Source: RGIG995 sp045542115
GTDB taxonomy: Bacteria; Bacillota; Clostridia; Oscillospirales; UBA644
DNA length: 64,000 bases
NCBI GenBank assembly: GCA_045542115.1
Contig: JAZQKK010000030.1
Coordinates: 30,321 to 94,320, forward strand
Direction: 5' to 3'
Part shown: piece after piece, positions 1 through 8,832 of the stretch
How the letters are laid out: each line of letters begins with the position of its first letter
How positions within the stretch are numbered: the stretch's first letter is position 1
Notes under the pieces: generated by a model
Databases searched by the model: none
Told to the model about the DNA's origin: nothing
Seen by the model: the letters and a program-made list of their open reading frames with translations, nothing else
Made by a program: the position numbers and the translations under genes

Positions 1-501
1 AAAGGGTTGATGAGGCAATTTTGTGCCGTCAACGGTGGGGAAGACCCTTACCGGGAGTACGTATTGGAGCCGGAAGAGCGGATTTCTGAGATTATGAAGA
101 AAATCCCCACACCGTCCGCGTCGGTTCTGCTGGTCCGGGTTTATTCCACCGGGATGAAGGCAAAGGGAGACGATAACCTTGCCGGGCAAATACTAAAAGA
201 ATTCGGGCTTCACAACCTTGTAGACGACAATCCTTCCCTCTTGGAAGATTTGAGCGTGGAAAAGATTTTATTGGAAGACCCGGACCACATTCTCGCTCTG
301 ACGATGGGTGAACAAGAGGCGGCAGAAACGTTTCTTCGTCAAAACGTGGAAAACAATCCGGCCTGGTCCGGTCTTTCGGCGGTAAAGAACCAACGGTATC
401 ATACGTTGCCCAAAGATTTGTTCCATTACAAACCCAACGAACGGTGGGATGAAAGTTATGAGTATCTTGCAAAACTTATTTACCCGGAAATCTTCGGATA
501 A
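1..501 (+). CDS. ABC importer substrate-binding protein (BtuF/FepB-like), 5' partial
   Basis: The frame is open from the first base, so the gene starts outside the window and only about 166 C-terminal residues are seen. The sequence resembles the C-terminal lobe of the PF01497 periplasmic-binding family, which presents iron-siderophore, heme or cobalamin to an ABC importer on the outer face of the membrane. The stretch DLSVEKILLEDPDHILAL and the end NERWDESYEYLAKLIYP are typical of that fold. The permease gene starts inside its 3' end, so the two are translationally coupled. The signal peptide and lipobox cannot be seen. The substrate cannot be decided from sequence. Confidence 0.85.
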   Translation, partial: KGLMRQFCAVNGGEDPYREYVLEPEERISEIMKKIPTPSASVLLVRVYSTGMKAKGDDNLAGQILKEFGLHNLVDDNPSLLEDLSVEKILLEDPDHILALTMGEQEAAETFLRQNVENNPAWSGLSAVKNQRYHTLPKDLFHYKPNERWDESYEYLAKLIYPEIFG

Positions 502-1498
502 TTTACAAAAGCACGGGAATTTTCTCGTGCTCTTTTGGGGACTCTTGTTTTTTGCCGTCGTTTGTTTTGTTGCCGGTCTTTGTTTCGGTTCCGTACCGGT
601 CAACCTCTCGTCGGCATTGTCGTCTCTCGCTTCGGGAGAATTCGACGATCCTTCCCTTCGTATTCTGTTGTACTTACGGCTTCCCCGCGCCTGTGCCGGC
701 CTTTTGGCCGGGATGGCTCTTGCAGTAGCAGGGGTCTTAATTCAGGCGGTTTTGCACAATCCAATGGCCGCACCGAACGTTATCGGCGTCAATTCCGGGG
801 CAGGATTGGGAGCAATCGTAATGTTGACGATTTTTCCATCGGCAGTGCAATTCCTTCCTCTTGCCGCCTTTTTGGGGGCGGTATTGACCTGCCTGTGTAT
901 CTATGCTATTTCAATGAAGACCGGAGCCGACCGGATGACCGTTACGTTGGTGGGCATTGCGGTAAGTTCCGTGTTGTCCGCCGGAATCAATACCGTAAAG
1001 ACCCTCTATCCCGACAGCGTTTACGATGCGGACAGTTTTATGATTGGTGGACTTGCGGGAGTAACTTTTGCCCGGATCGTGCCGGCGGCTCTTTTGATTG
1101 TCGTTGGAGTCTTGGGAGCAGTGTTTTTCGCCCGGGACGTGGATATCCTTGCTTTGGGGGACGATACGGCAAAAAGCCTGGGGATGAACGTGAAAAGAGC
1201 GCAATTGCTCTTTCTTTCTCTTGCCAGTCTCCTCGCCGGGGCGGCAGTTTCCTTTTCCGGCCTTCTCGGATTCGTTGGGTTGGTCGTTCCCCATATTGCC
1301 CGTCGGTTTGTGGGACAAGACCACCGAAAATTGATTCCCATCAGTGCTTTGGGGGGCGGAATCCTGGTTTTATTGTGCGACCTTCTCAGCCGTGTATTGT
1401 TTGCCCCTTACGAATTACCCGTGGGGATCTTGTTGTCCTTTGTGGGGGGGCCCTTCTTTATTTTCTTGATCTTAACGGGGAGGAAGCGATATGATTGA
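458..1498 (+). CDS. FecCD-family ABC transporter permease
   Basis: This is an integral membrane permease of the FecCD/BtuC family (346 residues, the usual length) with about nine or ten hydrophobic segments. Family hallmarks visible are LRLPRACAGLLAGMALAVAG near the N-terminus, the NPMAAPNVIGVNSGAG stretch and the C-terminal GLVVPHIARRFVGQDHR coupling region. I choose ATG 458 because GGTGGG at 443-448 sits nine bases upstream; ATG 449 is possible but too close to that site. It overlaps the binding-protein gene by 44 bases and the ATPase gene by 8, as in a tightly coupled importer operon for a metal chelate or corrinoid. Confidence 0.93.
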   Translation: MSILQNLFTRKSSDNLQKHGNFLVLFWGLLFFAVVCFVAGLCFGSVPVNLSSALSSLASGEFDDPSLRILLYLRLPRACAGLLAGMALAVAGVLIQAVLHNPMAAPNVIGVNSGAGLGAIVMLTIFPSAVQFLPLAAFLGAVLTCLCIYAISMKTGADRMTVTLVGIAVSSVLSAGINTVKTLYPDSVYDADSFMIGGLAGVTFARIVPAALLIVVGVLGAVFFARDVDILALGDDTAKSLGMNVKRAQLLFLSLASLLAGAAVSFSGLLGFVGLVVPHIARRFVGQDHRKLIPISALGGGILVLLCDLLSRVLFAPYELPVGILLSFVGGPFFIFLILTGRKRYD

Positions 1499-2258
1499 GT
1501 TGAACAACGTCTCCTTCTCGTATGAGGAAAATCCGGTGTTTTCCGGTCTTAACGCCACCTTTGAACCGGGAACCTTTTATGGAATTATCGGTCCGAACGG
1601 ATGCGGCAAAACGACCTTGATTCGCCTGTTGTGCGGGCTTTTTCCTCCAAAGTCGGGTGAAGTTTTATTTGAAAAAAAACCGTATTCCTGCTTTCCCCGA
1701 AAAGAATTGGCAAAGCGGATTTCAATGCTTCCCCAGATCCAGACACTCCCCGAAATTACCGTGGAAGATTTGGTCTCCCGAGGGAGATATCCCCATCTTG
1801 GTCAAACACGACGAATGAAGGAGTACGACCGGACAGCCGTTTCCCGGGCCCTTTGTGCCGTGGGGACAGAAGAATTGACTCACCGAAATCTTTCCACCTT
1901 GTCCGGCGGTGAAAAACAACGGGCCTGCCTTGGAATGGTTTTGGCCCAGGACACGCCGGTGATTTTGTTGGACGAACCCACTACGTATTTGGATATTTCT
2001 CATCGGTATGCCTTGTTGGACGGGATGAAGGCGTTAAAAGAACAGGGAAAGTGTATTATCGCCGTTCTTCACGACCTTTCCCTTGCGGCGGAGTATTGCG
2101 ACTGCCTCCTCCTTTTGGCGCAAGGGGAACAAAAGGCCTTTGAATCTCCCCGTCCCCTTCTGACTTCGGAACTTATTCCTCAGGTGTTCGGTGTCCGCGG
2201 CCTGGAAGTTTCGGTGGACGGAAAACGAGAAATTCTTTTTCGACCCATCAAAAGATAA
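1491..2258 (+). CDS. FecE/FhuC-type ABC transporter ATP-binding protein
   Basis: This is the cytoplasmic ATPase of the importer (255 residues). Walker A GPNGCGKTT lies near residue 35, the signature LSGGEKQR near 138, Walker B VILLDEPTTYLD near 158 and the switch histidine in VLHDLSLA. This domain order and length match the FecE/FhuC/BtuD group that drives FecCD permeases. GGGGAGG lies a few bases before ATG 1491 and the gene overlaps the permease by 8 bases. It is the last gene of the operon and is followed by a strong terminator. Iron-siderophore transport is the most common role, but cobalamin or heme cannot be excluded. Confidence 0.94.
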   Translation: MIELNNVSFSYEENPVFSGLNATFEPGTFYGIIGPNGCGKTTLIRLLCGLFPPKSGEVLFEKKPYSCFPRKELAKRISMLPQIQTLPEITVEDLVSRGRYPHLGQTRRMKEYDRTAVSRALCAVGTEELTHRNLSTLSGGEKQRACLGMVLAQDTPVILLDEPTTYLDISHRYALLDGMKALKEQGKCIIAVLHDLSLAAEYCDCLLLLAQGEQKAFESPRPLLTSELIPQVFGVRGLEVSVDGKREILFRPIKR

Positions 2259-2262
2259 AAGA

Positions 2263-2302
2263 ACGGAGAGCAGAAAAACATTCTGCTCTCCGTTTCTTTT
2301 TT
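2263..2302. terminator. Bidirectional intrinsic terminator between importer operon and MFS gene
   Basis: A 13-bp perfect stem (ACGGAGAGCAGAA at 2263-2275, loop AAACA, complement to 2293) is followed by a T-rich tail on the plus side and a T-rich tail on the minus side. It serves the two convergent genes. Confidence 0.9.
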
Positions 2303-2305
2303 GTT

Positions 2306-3574
2306 TTACTGTATTTCTTCCAATTTCTTTTCTTTGTTTGCGGCGGAAATTACGAATTGCATCGTTATGGCAACGAGCACCATCAATCCGCAGGAGAGAT
2401 ACAGGGCAATGTTGTACTTCCCCGTAAGGTCGTAACAGAGGTTTGCCAGGGGAGCCCCTACGGCGTATCCGGCCACGTTGACCGACGTGCAAAGTCCCAG
2501 AATCTGATGATACGACCGGGACCCAAACAGATCTGAGGCAAAGATGGGGAGCATAATCGTTTCCAAAGGCAAGGCCAACGAAGAAAAAATGCCGTAAACC
2601 ATTCCCAAAACCGCGCCAAAAGGAGAAGCGGATACGTTTGCCAGTATAATCAAAACGATAATGGATGTAACGAAACAGATTCCGGAAGTAATTCGAAGTC
2701 CGCATTTATCGTAAACGATACCAATGCCGAATTTAAATATGGTAAGGGCAATGGAGTGCGCGCTGAGAATGGTTGCTACGTATCCGGCATCCAGCCCCAC
2801 GTCACGAAGAAGGGGAGCGGCCACCCCACCCATACCCTGCAAGATCATTCCGGTTAAAAAAATGCATCCCAACGCGGCGTAGAAATAGGGCTTTTTGGAA
2901 ATCTGCGAAAAGGGAAGACCGATCCAGTTGGACCCCCGCTTCTTTTTTGTTTGTCCTGCGGGAATGTTACGGGCTTTCGGTTTGTCCCGGAAGAGGAGAA
3001 CCACCGTGGTTCCCACAACCAATAAAATCAATGCGGTCAAGCGATAGGCATTCCGATACCCGAAGGGATTTCCTTCTTCGTAAATAATGGGGGAATTGAT
3101 TTGCATCGCTAATGCGGCGCCTAAACCGTTCGACGCTAAGATTGCCCCCATTACCGTACCTTTTTTCTCGGCAAACCAGCGTTCTACGATCGTTCCCACC
3201 ATCGTGGTGGTGGTCCAGGAAAGACCGATTCCCAAAAAAATACCGCCCAAATAGAAAACGACAATGTTGGTCCCTACCGAGTACAAAAGGCTGGAAATAA
3301 TTAGACAAATAAACCCTGCTCCCACCAATTTTCGGGCACCGAATTTTGCAACTAATACGCCAAAGAAAACGTTGACGATGGCCGTTGCGATATAGCGGCA
3401 GCTGTCGTTAATGGAAAAAGCACTGCGGGAAATGGACAGCGCATCCGTAATGGCGGAAATATAAAGACTTTTACTGGAAGAACAAAATCCCAGAACGGTA
3501 AACACCATCAGGAATACAGCGCCTGCAATCACCCATTTATAGTCAAAATTCTTTTTCAGCAGGTCTTTTTTCAT
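2306..3574 (-). CDS. MFS transporter, monocarboxylate/oxalate-formate antiporter-like
   Basis: A 422-residue polytopic membrane protein with twelve predicted hydrophobic segments and a cytoplasmic basic loop (KPKARNIPAGQTKKKRG) between the two six-helix halves. The N-terminal half carries an MFS loop motif (LVAKFGARKLVGAG). Overall it resembles the OFA/MCT-like branch that exchanges small carboxylates, but the substrate is unknown. AGGAGG lies eight bases before the ATG at 3574. It is monocistronic, with its own promoter at 3634-3662 and a terminator shared with the convergent importer operon. Confidence 0.85.
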   Translation of the reverse strand: MKKDLLKKNFDYKWVIAGAVFLMVFTVLGFCSSSKSLYISAITDALSISRSAFSINDSCRYIATAIVNVFFGVLVAKFGARKLVGAGFICLIISSLLYSVGTNIVVFYLGGIFLGIGLSWTTTTMVGTIVERWFAEKKGTVMGAILASNGLGAALAMQINSPIIYEEGNPFGYRNAYRLTALILLVVGTTVVLLFRDKPKARNIPAGQTKKKRGSNWIGLPFSQISKKPYFYAALGCIFLTGMILQGMGGVAAPLLRDVGLDAGYVATILSAHSIALTIFKFGIGIVYDKCGLRITSGICFVTSIIVLIILANVSASPFGAVLGMVYGIFSSLALPLETIMLPIFASDLFGSRSYHQILGLCTSVNVAGYAVGAPLANLCYDLTGKYNIALYLSCGLMVLVAITMQFVISAANKEKKLEEIQ

Positions 3575-3633
3575 TGAAAAACCTCCTATTTACAAACGAC
3601 CAAACATAATACAGTACCTTGATTTACACTTAA

Positions 3634-3662
3634 ATTATAGCACAAACCCTTTGGGCAGACAA
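3634..3662 (-). promoter_or_regulatory. Promoter of MFS gene
   Basis: On the minus strand TTGTCT (3662-3657) and TATAAT (3639-3634) are separated by 17 bases, about 60 bases upstream of the MFS start. Confidence 0.8.
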
Positions 3663-3708
3663 TATAAAGTTGTTTGCTGTTTTCGTCTATTTGTTGGATT
3701 TTGGGAAA

Positions 3709-3753
3709 GCAATAAAAGAACCAGCCGAAAGCGGAAAATCCCGTCTCGGCTGG
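3709..3753 (-). terminator. Terminator of DUF3048 lipoprotein gene
   Basis: An 8-bp stem CCAGCCGA (minus, 3753-3746) pairs with 3728-3721, enclosing a smaller inner hairpin, and is followed on the minus strand by TTCTTTTATT. Confidence 0.8.
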
Positions 3754-3764
3754 CAAATATCAAA

Positions 3765-4877
3765 TTATTCTTGCATTATGCGGTCGATTGCGTTGAAATT
3801 AACCGCCCCATAGGTCGTCGAGGTACAGACGTTAATCGCAGTTTTTCCCCGATTGATGACGATGGGTTTTCCCGTTGCTGTTTCTACCAACGTCAGATTT
3901 CCTTCGCGGTCGGTTCTCGACCAGGTAATGGCAACGGCTTTCCCTTCACTGATCAAATATCCGTTTCCGTTTCCTGTTGTGGTGATTTGAAGGAGTTTAT
4001 CGCCGATATCTCTCGTGTTGCAGAACAATACGATAACGTTCTTAAAGGACAGTTGTTCGTTGGTTTCACCGTCGATATGCTTATTCCCATTATGTTGATA
4101 ACGCAGATATTCTTTTGTTTCGGCGTTGTACACGTAGTCTACTTTTTGATAATTGGACACCGGAAGATATACGTGCAGTGCATCTTCTGTTCCAACCTGA
4201 ACGGGAGTATCTATGGGGGCAAAGGTGAAGGGGTATTCGTATCCCTCCCGCAAAGTGGTGCGGTATTTCAGGGCTTCAACATTTTTTGCGATCCCCTCGC
4301 CCGTGATCATCATCGTATGTTCCAGAGACATCGTCTTCAAGCGTTCCGGGTCACGGTAGTAAACCTTCATCGGGTTTTTGGTGATGCCGTCCATATTATC
4401 AATTTTACGAGATGCAATTTGAGAATAGGCGTCGTTGCTTCCGCCGTGGTGGCAGTAAATTGCGTCGAACATCTGTGCTACGTCCAGATAGTAGGGACGG
4501 GAGGACCGAATGGAGCCGATAACCCCTACGGATTTATAGTCGGAGAAAATTCCCATCAGGCGGGTAATTCCCCCCTCGACGATACATTCCACTAAAATGT
4601 CCGCATCTCGGATGCCGATCTGAGGAAGTGCTTGCTTTATATTGTTGATCATTACCGCAGCGGGTCTGGTTCCGGTGAGATTTTTTTCGCTTAATATCCC
4701 GGTCAACGGGTGGGCGTAAAGAATCGGTTCCGGTTCGCTGACAACGTTGTCTGTGGTGATTTGTTCCGTCTCGGAGGAGCTCGAAGGTGTTTCGGTGGGG
4801 GTGTTGCCACAGGCGGCCGCCCCAACAGCCAAAGCGGAGAGCAAGAGAAGGGATAAAATCGCTTTCAGAAATTTCAT
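3765..4877 (-). CDS. DUF3048 (YerB-like) lipoprotein
   Basis: A 370-residue exported lipoprotein. Residues 1-23 form a signal peptide ending in a lipobox (VGAAAC, Cys23), followed by a Ser/Thr-rich linker to about residue 50. The rest matches the two-part DUF3048 family exemplified by Bacillus YerB: HPLTGILSEKNLTGTRPAAVMINN, GIRDADILVECIVEGGITRLM, IGSIRSSRPYYLDVA and IYCHHGGS. The biochemical function of this family is not established. AGGAGG precedes the ATG. It is monocistronic with a consensus promoter and its own terminator, which suggests housekeeping expression. Confidence 0.93.
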   Translation of the reverse strand: MKFLKAILSLLLLSALAVGAAACGNTPTETPSSSSETEQITTDNVVSEPEPILYAHPLTGILSEKNLTGTRPAAVMINNIKQALPQIGIRDADILVECIVEGGITRLMGIFSDYKSVGVIGSIRSSRPYYLDVAQMFDAIYCHHGGSNDAYSQIASRKIDNMDGITKNPMKVYYRDPERLKTMSLEHTMMITGEGIAKNVEALKYRTTLREGYEYPFTFAPIDTPVQVGTEDALHVYLPVSNYQKVDYVYNAETKEYLRYQHNGNKHIDGETNEQLSFKNVIVLFCNTRDIGDKLLQITTTGNGNGYLISEGKAVAITWSRTDREGNLTLVETATGKPIVINRGKTAINVCTSTTYGAVNFNAIDRIMQE

Positions 4878-4909
4878 AGAGAGTCCTCCTACTTAAAGTC
4901 TATAACACT

Positions 4910-4938
4910 ATTATAAAGGACGATACGAATTTTGTCAA
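4910..4938 (-). promoter_or_regulatory. Promoter of DUF3048 lipoprotein gene
   Basis: On the minus strand a perfect TTGACA (4938-4933) and TATAAT (4915-4910) are separated by 17 bases. Confidence 0.9.
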
Positions 4939-4971
4939 GTCATCTGTTCCGTTGTTCAAAAAGGTTTAAAA

Positions 4972-4999
4972 AACGGCACGTAATATTTTACGTGCCGTT
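4972..4999 (-). terminator. Terminator of MATE gene
   Basis: A 12-bp perfect stem AACGGCACGTAA with a TATT-type loop (4972-4999) is followed on the minus strand by a TTTTAAACCTTTTT tail. Confidence 0.85.
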
Positions 5000-5004
5000 A
5001 AAAA

Positions 5005-6402
5005 TCATTGATTATTTTGTTCGTTGATGCGGGATTGCAGTTGTCGTTGTGATTTGCGAATAAGTATCTTATAGGCAATAATTTCCGCGATGGCAGTAGC
5101 CAGCCAGGAAGCGGGGTAGATCAAGTATAACATCATTGCCCGGGTTTCCGTGGGGAAGGACGCGAAATATTGATACCCTGTGCAAATCCATCCGATACGG
5201 AGTCCGCAGACCCCCAAAACAGAGATGAGCATCGGTGTAAGAGAGGCTCCCATCCCCCGCAACACGCCACTCATTACGTCCATTAGTGCAACGGTAAAAT
5301 AGGGGAGCATTACGAAGGTCATTCGCAACATCCCGTAATGAATTGCCTCTTCGGAGTCGGTAATATAGATTCCAAGGAGGGTCTTACCTCCCAAGAAGGT
5401 GAGAAGACTGAGAACCGTTCCTGCGATCAGTGCGCAGGAAATACAGACGTTGACGACTTTACGAACGTTTTCGTATCGCCGGGCTCCCACGTTCTGACCG
5501 GTGAAATTCAGAGCTGCTTGATGGAAAGAGTTGACCGAAGTCCAGACGAACCCTTCCAGGTTTGCCGCCGCAGCATTCCCCGACATAAAGACCGAACCGA
5601 AGGCGTTGACCGAAGATTGCAGAAGGACGTTGGAGATGGAAAACATTGCCCCTTGGATTCCCGAAGGAACCCCGATGCGGATGATTTTCATTAAAGGGCC
5701 TTTGTATATTTTCAATTTACGGAACTCTAATTTACACGCGTCGGTACGGCGGGCCAACGTGATTAACACCATTACGGCGGCAAATACTTGGGACAGTACC
5801 GTTGCCAACGCTACCCCGGCCACGTCCATATGGAATACGGTGACGAAGACCGTGTTTAACACTACGTTGACGATTCCTGCAAGAGTCAGCTGAATCAACG
5901 GCGTTTTCGTATCCCCCGCAGCTCGGAGAATGGACGCTCCGAAATTATATACCATCGGGCCTAAAATACCACCGAAATAAATTTTCATATACAGGGATGC
6001 CAGCGGAAGTACGTCGTCTTCCGGCGTTCCCATCCATTGCAAAAAGAGTTTGGAACAAGAGACGCCGATAACCGTCAGTACGATCCCGCTGATGATGGCA
6101 GTGGGGATAGCGGTATGGATGATACGGTGTACTTCCTTTTCGTGTCCCGCTCCCAAAGCCTGGGCAACAGTAACCCCGCATCCCACGGAAAGTCCGATAA
6201 ACAGGTTAACAATGAGATTGGTCAAAGCCCCCGTAGTTCCTACCGCAGCAACCGAGACGCTTCCGCAGAATTGTCCTACGATAATCAGGTCTGCCGCATT
6301 GAATGCAAGTTGGAGAATCCCTGTCAGCATAATCGGTAGGGTATAGAGGATGATTTTTTTCAAAAACGGTCCTTCACACATATTAAGCCCTGTTTTAGAC
6401 AT
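5005..6402 (-). CDS. MATE family multidrug efflux transporter
   Basis: A 465-residue membrane protein with twelve hydrophobic segments in two internally similar halves, the usual length for MATE cation/drug antiporters. Family features include the N-terminal TLPIMLTGILQLAFNAADLIIVGQF and the conserved NFGASILRAAGDTKTP loop. Such proteins extrude amphipathic cations or other metabolites using Na+ or H+ gradients; the substrate here is unknown. GGAAGGAG precedes the ATG. It is divergent from the MarR-ABC exporter operon, with separate consensus promoters facing away from each other. Confidence 0.93.
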   Translation of the reverse strand: MSKTGLNMCEGPFLKKIILYTLPIMLTGILQLAFNAADLIIVGQFCGSVSVAAVGTTGALTNLIVNLFIGLSVGCGVTVAQALGAGHEKEVHRIIHTAIPTAIISGIVLTVIGVSCSKLFLQWMGTPEDDVLPLASLYMKIYFGGILGPMVYNFGASILRAAGDTKTPLIQLTLAGIVNVVLNTVFVTVFHMDVAGVALATVLSQVFAAVMVLITLARRTDACKLEFRKLKIYKGPLMKIIRIGVPSGIQGAMFSISNVLLQSSVNAFGSVFMSGNAAAANLEGFVWTSVNSFHQAALNFTGQNVGARRYENVRKVVNVCISCALIAGTVLSLLTFLGGKTLLGIYITDSEEAIHYGMLRMTFVMLPYFTVALMDVMSGVLRGMGASLTPMLISVLGVCGLRIGWICTGYQYFASFPTETRAMMLYLIYPASWLATAIAEIIAYKILIRKSQRQLQSRINEQNNQ

Positions 6403-6437
6403 CGTGCGATCTCCTTCCGATTCTTTGAATCGCCCTC

Positions 6438-6466
6438 ATTATACCCCTTTCTTCCAGGAATGTCAA
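6438..6466 (-). promoter_or_regulatory. Promoter of MATE gene
   Basis: On the minus strand TTGACA (6466-6461), 17 bases, then TATAAT (6443-6438). Confidence 0.9.
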
Positions 6467-6572
6467 CCCCCAAAAACCAATTCCCGGAAAAGGTTCAAAA
6501 AAAGTCACAATCTATGTATTTCTCCGAAAAAAGAACATTTTTGTTACATCGTTTTCAGCCTCATTTTAAGGG

Positions 6573-6623
6573 TTGACATCCGCTTCTTTTGGGTGTATAA
6601 TAGAGAAAAGTTGCAAATGCAAC
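6573..6623 (+). promoter_or_regulatory. Promoter and likely MarR operator
   Basis: TTGACA (6573-6578), 17 bases, TATAAT (6596-6601). Immediately downstream, around the transcription start, lies the inverted repeat GTTGCAAATGCAAC (6610-6623; 6-bp arms, 2-base centre). Its position in front of a MarR gene suggests an autoregulatory operator. Promoter: seen directly. Operator role: inference. Confidence 0.8.
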
Positions 6624-6643
6624 GATTTATAAAGGAGACTGTT

Positions 6644-7108
6644 ATGCCCGCATTGATGTTTCTTATCAATACGGTCAGCCGTTGCTCGGCATTGTATCAC
6701 GGAGAACGGTTTGAGCATACCGATTTAAAGCCGCCTCACGCCCGCTGTATTTCGATGCTATGCCGCAATCCGGGGATTTCCCAGGAACAGCTGACCCAAA
6801 AGCTTTGTATTGATAAAAGCCAGGTGGCCCGCCAGTTGGCTTACTTAGAAGAAAAAGGATACGTGACCCGCTCGCCCGGAAGTGACAAACGGGTCTTATT
6901 GGTCTATCCCACAAAGAAAGCGGAAGACACCGTTCCGATGATTCGGGAAGTATTCCGGGATTGGAACGAGTGGCTCATTTCTGAGTTTACCGCCGAAGAA
7001 CAAGAGCAATTTTCCCGGCTTTTGGAACGTGCCAGAGACCGGGCAATGCAATACGTACGGGGAGAAGATTTTCCCCCGCAGTCCAATCGGGGAGGAGATA
7101 CGGTATGA
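6644..7108 (+). CDS. MarR family transcriptional regulator
   Basis: A 154-residue regulator with a winged helix-turn-helix at about residues 34-90: recognition-helix region ISQEQLTQKLCIDKSQVARQL and wing RSPGSDKRVLLVYPT, flanked by helices for dimerisation. The start is ATG 6644 with AAAGGAG eleven to seventeen bases upstream; upstream in-frame codons lie before the promoter and cannot be used. It overlaps the first exporter gene by the ATGA quartet, so it very probably represses its own operon through the palindrome at 6610-6623 and responds to a ligand exported by the ABC pair. Confidence 0.94.
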   Translation: MPALMFLINTVSRCSALYHGERFEHTDLKPPHARCISMLCRNPGISQEQLTQKLCIDKSQVARQLAYLEEKGYVTRSPGSDKRVLLVYPTKKAEDTVPMIREVFRDWNEWLISEFTAEEQEQFSRLLERARDRAMQYVRGEDFPPQSNRGGDTV

Positions 7109-8832
7109 AATTGATGATACGTTATCTTCGTCCCTACTATCTGCGGATGACGGCCGTATTTTCGGTGAAATTCCTTGCGACTATCGTAGAACTGTTTCTT
7201 CCGTATATTCTGAGCCACATTTTGGATAACGTGGTTCCGATGCAGCGGGCGGAGTTGATTTTTGCCTGGGGTGGTGTGATGATTCTTTGCGCTCTTGCCG
7301 CCTTCGGAATGAACGTATTTGCTAATCAGAGAGCATCTGCCGTCGCTCGGGACGCTACTCGGGATATCCGCCACGACTTGTTTGAAAAAACGTTGTCTCT
7401 TTCTGCCCGGCAAGTAGACCGATTTACCGTTCCCAGCTTGGAATCCCGCATTACTTCCGATACGTATCACGTCAGCCGGTTTTTGGGGATAATGCAACGA
7501 ATGGGGGTTCGTGCTCCCATTCTTTTGTTTGGAGGTTTGCTTCTGACCACCCTTCTGGACGTAAAATTGACGCTTGTGATGCTGGCCGTATTGCCTTTTA
7601 TCTTTATTATTGTATTTTACATCGCCCGAAAAGGGGTTCCCCTGTATGGCGACGTGCAAAAGCAGGTAGACTCGATGACCCGCGTGGTGCGGGAAGATAC
7701 CAAAGGAATCCGTGTCATTAAGGCTTTGTCTCGGGTGCAATCGGAAAAAGAACGCTTTGACCGGGAAAACGACGCCCTGGTCCGGGCCGAGAAAAAGGCC
7801 GGTATTACGATGGCTGTTTCCAATCCCGCAATGAATCTGTTCTTGAATCTGGGGCTGACGGCAGTTATTTTTGTGGGGGCGTTACTGATTTCTGTCCAGG
7901 CAGGTACGCAACCCGGAGTTATCATCGCCTTTACCCAGTATTTTACCCTGATTGCAATGGCGTTGATGTCCATTTCCCGTATTTTTGTAATGTTTACAAA
8001 GGCTACCGCTTCTGCGAATCGTATTGATGAAGTATTGCATTGTGAAAACGATATGCCCGTAGCTTCGCGACAACAGTATCCGGACCGGGAAGCCAAGGAT
8101 GAAACCTATCTGGAATTTGACCGGGTCAATTTTTCGTACAACAAGGTGAAAAACAACGTTTCCGACCTGTCCTTCACCCTCGCAAAAGGGGAGACGTTGG
8201 GTATCATCGGAGCGACCGGAAGCGGAAAATCCACGATTCTTCAATTGTTGATGCGGTTTTATGACGTGGATTCCGGCGCCATCCGTATCGCCGGGCGGGA
8301 TATTCGAACCATTCCGATGGGAGAATTGCGGACTCGATTCGGAGCGGCGTTGCAAAATGATATTTTGTTTTCCGGTACCGTAGAAGAAAACCTCCGCTTT
8401 GGACGGGACGTGAGTGACAAAACCTTGCAATCGGCCCTCCGCACTTCCCAGGCGGCGGATTTTGTGGCGGAAAAGGGATTGTTTTACGAATTGACGGTAA
8501 AAGGGTCGAATCTTTCCGGCGGCCAAAAACAACGGTTGTTTATTGCCCGTGCTCTGGCGGGAAACCCTGATATTTTGATTTTGGACGACTCTTCTTCCGC
8601 ATTGGACTACAAGACCGATGCCAATCTCCGTCAGGCCTTGGCGTCGTCCGGAACCGAATGTACCCGCATCATCGTCGCCCAACGGGTCAGTTCCGTGATG
8701 AATGCCCAACGGATTCTGGTGTTGGACGACGGACAGGTCGTAGCGTCCGGAACCCACGAAGAGTTGATGCGATCCTGTGATATTTATCGCGAAATCAGTC
8801 AATCTCAGATGGGGGGTGCGATTCTTGAATAA
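7105..8832 (+). CDS. Heterodimeric ABC exporter half with degenerate catalytic site
   Basis: A 575-residue exporter half: six transmembrane helices in residues 1-330, then a nucleotide-binding domain with Walker A GATGSGKST at 369-377 and signature LSGGQKQR at 470-477. Walker B reads ILILDDSSSALD, so the catalytic glutamate is replaced by aspartate. In heterodimeric exporters such as TM287/288 and BmrCD this change marks the half that contributes to the non-hydrolysing site. The next gene has a canonical Walker B and an altered signature, which fits a matched pair. It overlaps marR by 4 bases. Drug or peptide efflux is the usual role. Confidence 0.92.
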   Translation: MKLMIRYLRPYYLRMTAVFSVKFLATIVELFLPYILSHILDNVVPMQRAELIFAWGGVMILCALAAFGMNVFANQRASAVARDATRDIRHDLFEKTLSLSARQVDRFTVPSLESRITSDTYHVSRFLGIMQRMGVRAPILLFGGLLLTTLLDVKLTLVMLAVLPFIFIIVFYIARKGVPLYGDVQKQVDSMTRVVREDTKGIRVIKALSRVQSEKERFDRENDALVRAEKKAGITMAVSNPAMNLFLNLGLTAVIFVGALLISVQAGTQPGVIIAFTQYFTLIAMALMSISRIFVMFTKATASANRIDEVLHCENDMPVASRQQYPDREAKDETYLEFDRVNFSYNKVKNNVSDLSFTLAKGETLGIIGATGSGKSTILQLLMRFYDVDSGAIRIAGRDIRTIPMGELRTRFGAALQNDILFSGTVEENLRFGRDVSDKTLQSALRTSQAADFVAEKGLFYELTVKGSNLSGGQKQRLFIARALAGNPDILILDDSSSALDYKTDANLRQALASSGTECTRIIVAQRVSSVMNAQRILVLDDGQVVASGTHEELMRSCDIYREISQSQMGGAILE